Assembly (NCBI GenBank): GCA_031290675.1
Contig: JAITNC010000058.1
Coordinates: forward strand, 1 to 8,832
Direction: 5' to 3'
Source: Campylobacteraceae bacterium
GTDB lineage: Bacteria; Campylobacterota; Campylobacteria; Campylobacterales; Campylobacteraceae
Length of the DNA: 8,832 nucleotides
How positions within the stretch are numbered: the first letter of the stretch is position 1; each line of letters begins with the position of its first letter. Shown piece by piece: positions 7,255-8,832 of this stretch. The position numbers and the translations under genes were made by a program. The notes under the pieces are model-generated. The model worked only from the letters and a program-made list of their open reading frames with translations. It made no database searches and was not told the DNA's origin.

Positions 7255-8820
7255 TCAATCCTCCGCATCTCTGCCCTTTTGCGGGAACAAACCGCGCGGG
7301 CGTTTTTGGATAAAAAGTATCACAAATACAAGTATCAATATCTTGGCTATCATAGCCCCCGAAAATGTTTCAAGGATTTTGTTCAGCTCGCCAAGCGAAA
7401 ACGCGCCTATGAGCGTTCCCCACAAGTTGCCCACGCCTCCAAAAACCACCACCATGAAAGAGTCTACGATGTAAGCTTGACCAAGGTTTGGGCCTACATT
7501 TGTGAGCTGGCTCAAAGCCACGCCTGCGACCCCCGCGACCCCCGAGCCTATGCCAAAAGTCAAAGCGTCTATGAGGCTTGTTTTGATACCCATAGCTTGC
7601 GCCATAGCTCTGTTTTGAGATAAAGCCCTCACCCTCAAACCAAGCGAAGTTTTTTTCAAAAGCAGTATGGCAAACGCAAATATAAGCAGTGAAAATATCA
7701 AAATATAAAATCTATTGTACGTGATGGAGAGCAGGCTGTTTATCTCAAACGAGCCGCTCAGCCATTCGGGCGTTTTGACATCTCTGTTTTGCGCCGAGTA
7801 AAACGTCCTCACAAGCTGCTGGAGTATGAGGCTGACACCAAATGTCGCCAGCAACGCCTCAAGCGGCCTTGTGTAGAGGTGGCGCAAGATGAGCCTCTCT
7901 ATGAGGATACCCACAGCCCCGCTCACGAAAAACGCTATCGGTATAGCGATGATGATAGAGTACTCTATAAGATTTGGCAAGAGCTGCTGGATAGTGTAAG
8001 CGGTGTAAGCCCCTATCATTATCAGCTCGCCGTGCGCCATATTGATGACCTTCATAACGCCAAATGTTATAGCCAGACCCATAGCCGCAAGCAGCAGGAT
8101 AGAACCCGTACTTAGACCAAAAAAGAGCGTTTCTATGATAGAGTAAAATTTCGCCGCGTCTTTTATGTTTTTGATGGAGGCTTCTATCTGCGCCTTGTAG
8201 GGGTGATTTTCGCCGCTGCCCAGTTCATTTAGAGTTTGAAGGCTTTGAGGGGAGAGGTAACCGCCAAGCTCATTTATGGCAGATAACTGCTCGCTGCCCG
8301 TTTGAAATCTGGCGTTTAAGATGGCCAAGCATTCAGCCAAAATGGCTTTTACTTTTTTACTCTCCTCTTTTTGGAGTGTGTCTTTTATGAGGGCAGTGTC
8401 TTTTTCTTCCAAATTTCCAAGCAGCTCTTTAGCGGCTTTTATCCTCACGGCGGTATCTTTTGAGGAGAGATTTACAGCGATAAGCTCAGCCCTCAGCACG
8501 GTTCTAAGCCTGTTGTTTATCGTGATTTTTTCGCTCTCACTGCCCTCTACTATCTCGCCCGTGACGATGTCTATATTTTTGCCATTTTGCTGATAAACGA
8601 TAGCATTGGCGCTTTTGTAGAGATTGCCCTCCAGCATTTGTGAAAGCAGCAAAGAGAGCTTCTCGTCGCCTTTATACCCAACCCCCAACTCTTTTATAAC
8701 AGCCTCTTTTTGCGCAAAGTTTTCAGCCTCATACAACTTTTGCACATCATCTTCAAAATTTGCGCCAAAAGAGGTCGCAGCGAGTAATAAATTTAAAAAA
8801 AACATACAAAAGTACTTCAT
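7255..8820 (-). CDS. urtB: Urea ABC transporter permease UrtB with secreted N-terminal domain (LivH-like)
   Basis: Inner-membrane permease of the urea importer. At 521 residues it is much longer than an ordinary LivH protein (about 300) because of the N-terminal extension typical of UrtB. Residues 1-20 look like a cleavable signal peptide (hydrophobic FFLNLLLAATSFGA after MKY). Residues about 21-222 are hydrophilic and helix-rich, with HEAT-like elements such as DTAVRIKAAKELLGNL (122-137), and should lie in the periplasm. The LivH permease begins near 225 (SIIETLFFGLSTGSILLLAA), with VINMAHGELIMIGAY, RPLEALLATFGVSLILQQ, the VRALSQNRAMAQAMG cytoplasmic loop and VVVFGGVGNLWGTLIGA. The ATG at 8818-8820 is preceded by AGGTGA (8825-8830). 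urtC follows one base after its stop. urtA would be expected just upstream, outside the window. The extension makes the UrtB identity more secure than the permease fold alone. Confidence 0.96.
   Translation of the reverse strand: MKYFCMFFLNLLLAATSFGANFEDDVQKLYEAENFAQKEAVIKELGVGYKGDEKLSLLLSQMLEGNLYKSANAIVYQQNGKNIDIVTGEIVEGSESEKITINNRLRTVLRAELIAVNLSSKDTAVRIKAAKELLGNLEEKDTALIKDTLQKEESKKVKAILAECLAILNARFQTGSEQLSAINELGGYLSPQSLQTLNELGSGENHPYKAQIEASIKNIKDAAKFYSIIETLFFGLSTGSILLLAAMGLAITFGVMKVINMAHGELIMIGAYTAYTIQQLLPNLIEYSIIIAIPIAFFVSGAVGILIERLILRHLYTRPLEALLATFGVSLILQQLVRTFYSAQNRDVKTPEWLSGSFEINSLLSITYNRFYILIFSLLIFAFAILLLKKTSLGLRVRALSQNRAMAQAMGIKTSLIDALTFGIGSGVAGVAGVALSQLTNVGPNLGQAYIVDSFMVVVFGGVGNLWGTLIGAFSLGELNKILETFSGAMIAKILILVFVILFIQKRPRGLFPQKGRDAED
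7260..7264 (-). promoter_or_regulatory. Ribosome binding site deciding the urtC start
   Basis: GGAGG on the minus strand, six bases before the ATG at 7253. It lies inside the last codons of urtB and selects the downstream of two in-frame ATGs for urtC. The upstream ATG at 7268 has only a weak AGGGC-like sequence before it. Confidence 0.7.
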
Positions 8821-8832
8821 CGCCTCACCTTC

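Noticed and set aside
7159..8115. Plus-strand open frames of 108 and 154 codons opposite urtB and the urtC start.
   Set aside because: No recognisable motifs and fully covered by conserved permease genes on the other strand.

Overview
The window is one tightly packed block of ten genes, all on the minus strand. It encodes a urea ABC importer followed by a nickel urease and its maturation proteins. Reading in the direction of transcription (right to left), the order is urtB, urtC, urtD, urtE, ureD, ureA (a fused gamma+beta subunit), ureC, ureE, ureF and ureG. ureG runs off the left edge. urtB starts only 12 bases from the right edge, so the usual first gene urtA (periplasmic urea-binding protein), if present, lies outside the window.

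The source is most likely a member of the Campylobacterota (Epsilonproteobacteria). The small urease subunit is a gamma-beta fusion of the Helicobacter UreA type, ATA is a frequent isoleucine codon, and genes are densely overlapped. By eye the base composition is mid-40s percent GC, which argues against low-GC Arcobacter or C. jejuni-like genomes. The genus cannot be fixed from the sequence alone. The gene order (ureD first, then structural genes, then ureEFG) is the classical proteobacterial order, not the Helicobacter order in which ureH comes last and ureI is present.

Right half (about 4674-8820): urtBCDE. UrtB and UrtC are the two LIV-type membrane permeases, with UrtB carrying a secreted N-terminal domain. 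UrtD and UrtE are the two ATPases. Left half (1-4666): urease. UreA and UreC form the enzyme, and every active-site residue of UreC is present. UreD, UreF and UreG form the GTP-dependent maturation complex, and UreE delivers nickel. The inferred function is high-affinity scavenging of scarce external urea, hydrolysed in the cytoplasm to ammonia and CO2 as a nitrogen source. No UreI acid-gated channel or nickel transporter gene is visible here.

Gene junctions are 4-base ATGA overlaps, 1-base gaps, or gaps of at most 15 bases, so the genes are very probably one operon with translational coupling. No terminator or intergenic region over 300 bases exists in the window. No mobile element, tRNA, rRNA, CRISPR or long repeat was seen. 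All ten genes belong to known families. I found no undescribed system; the points worth a second look are gene order, small departures from family motifs, and a possible internal promoter at the urt/ure boundary.
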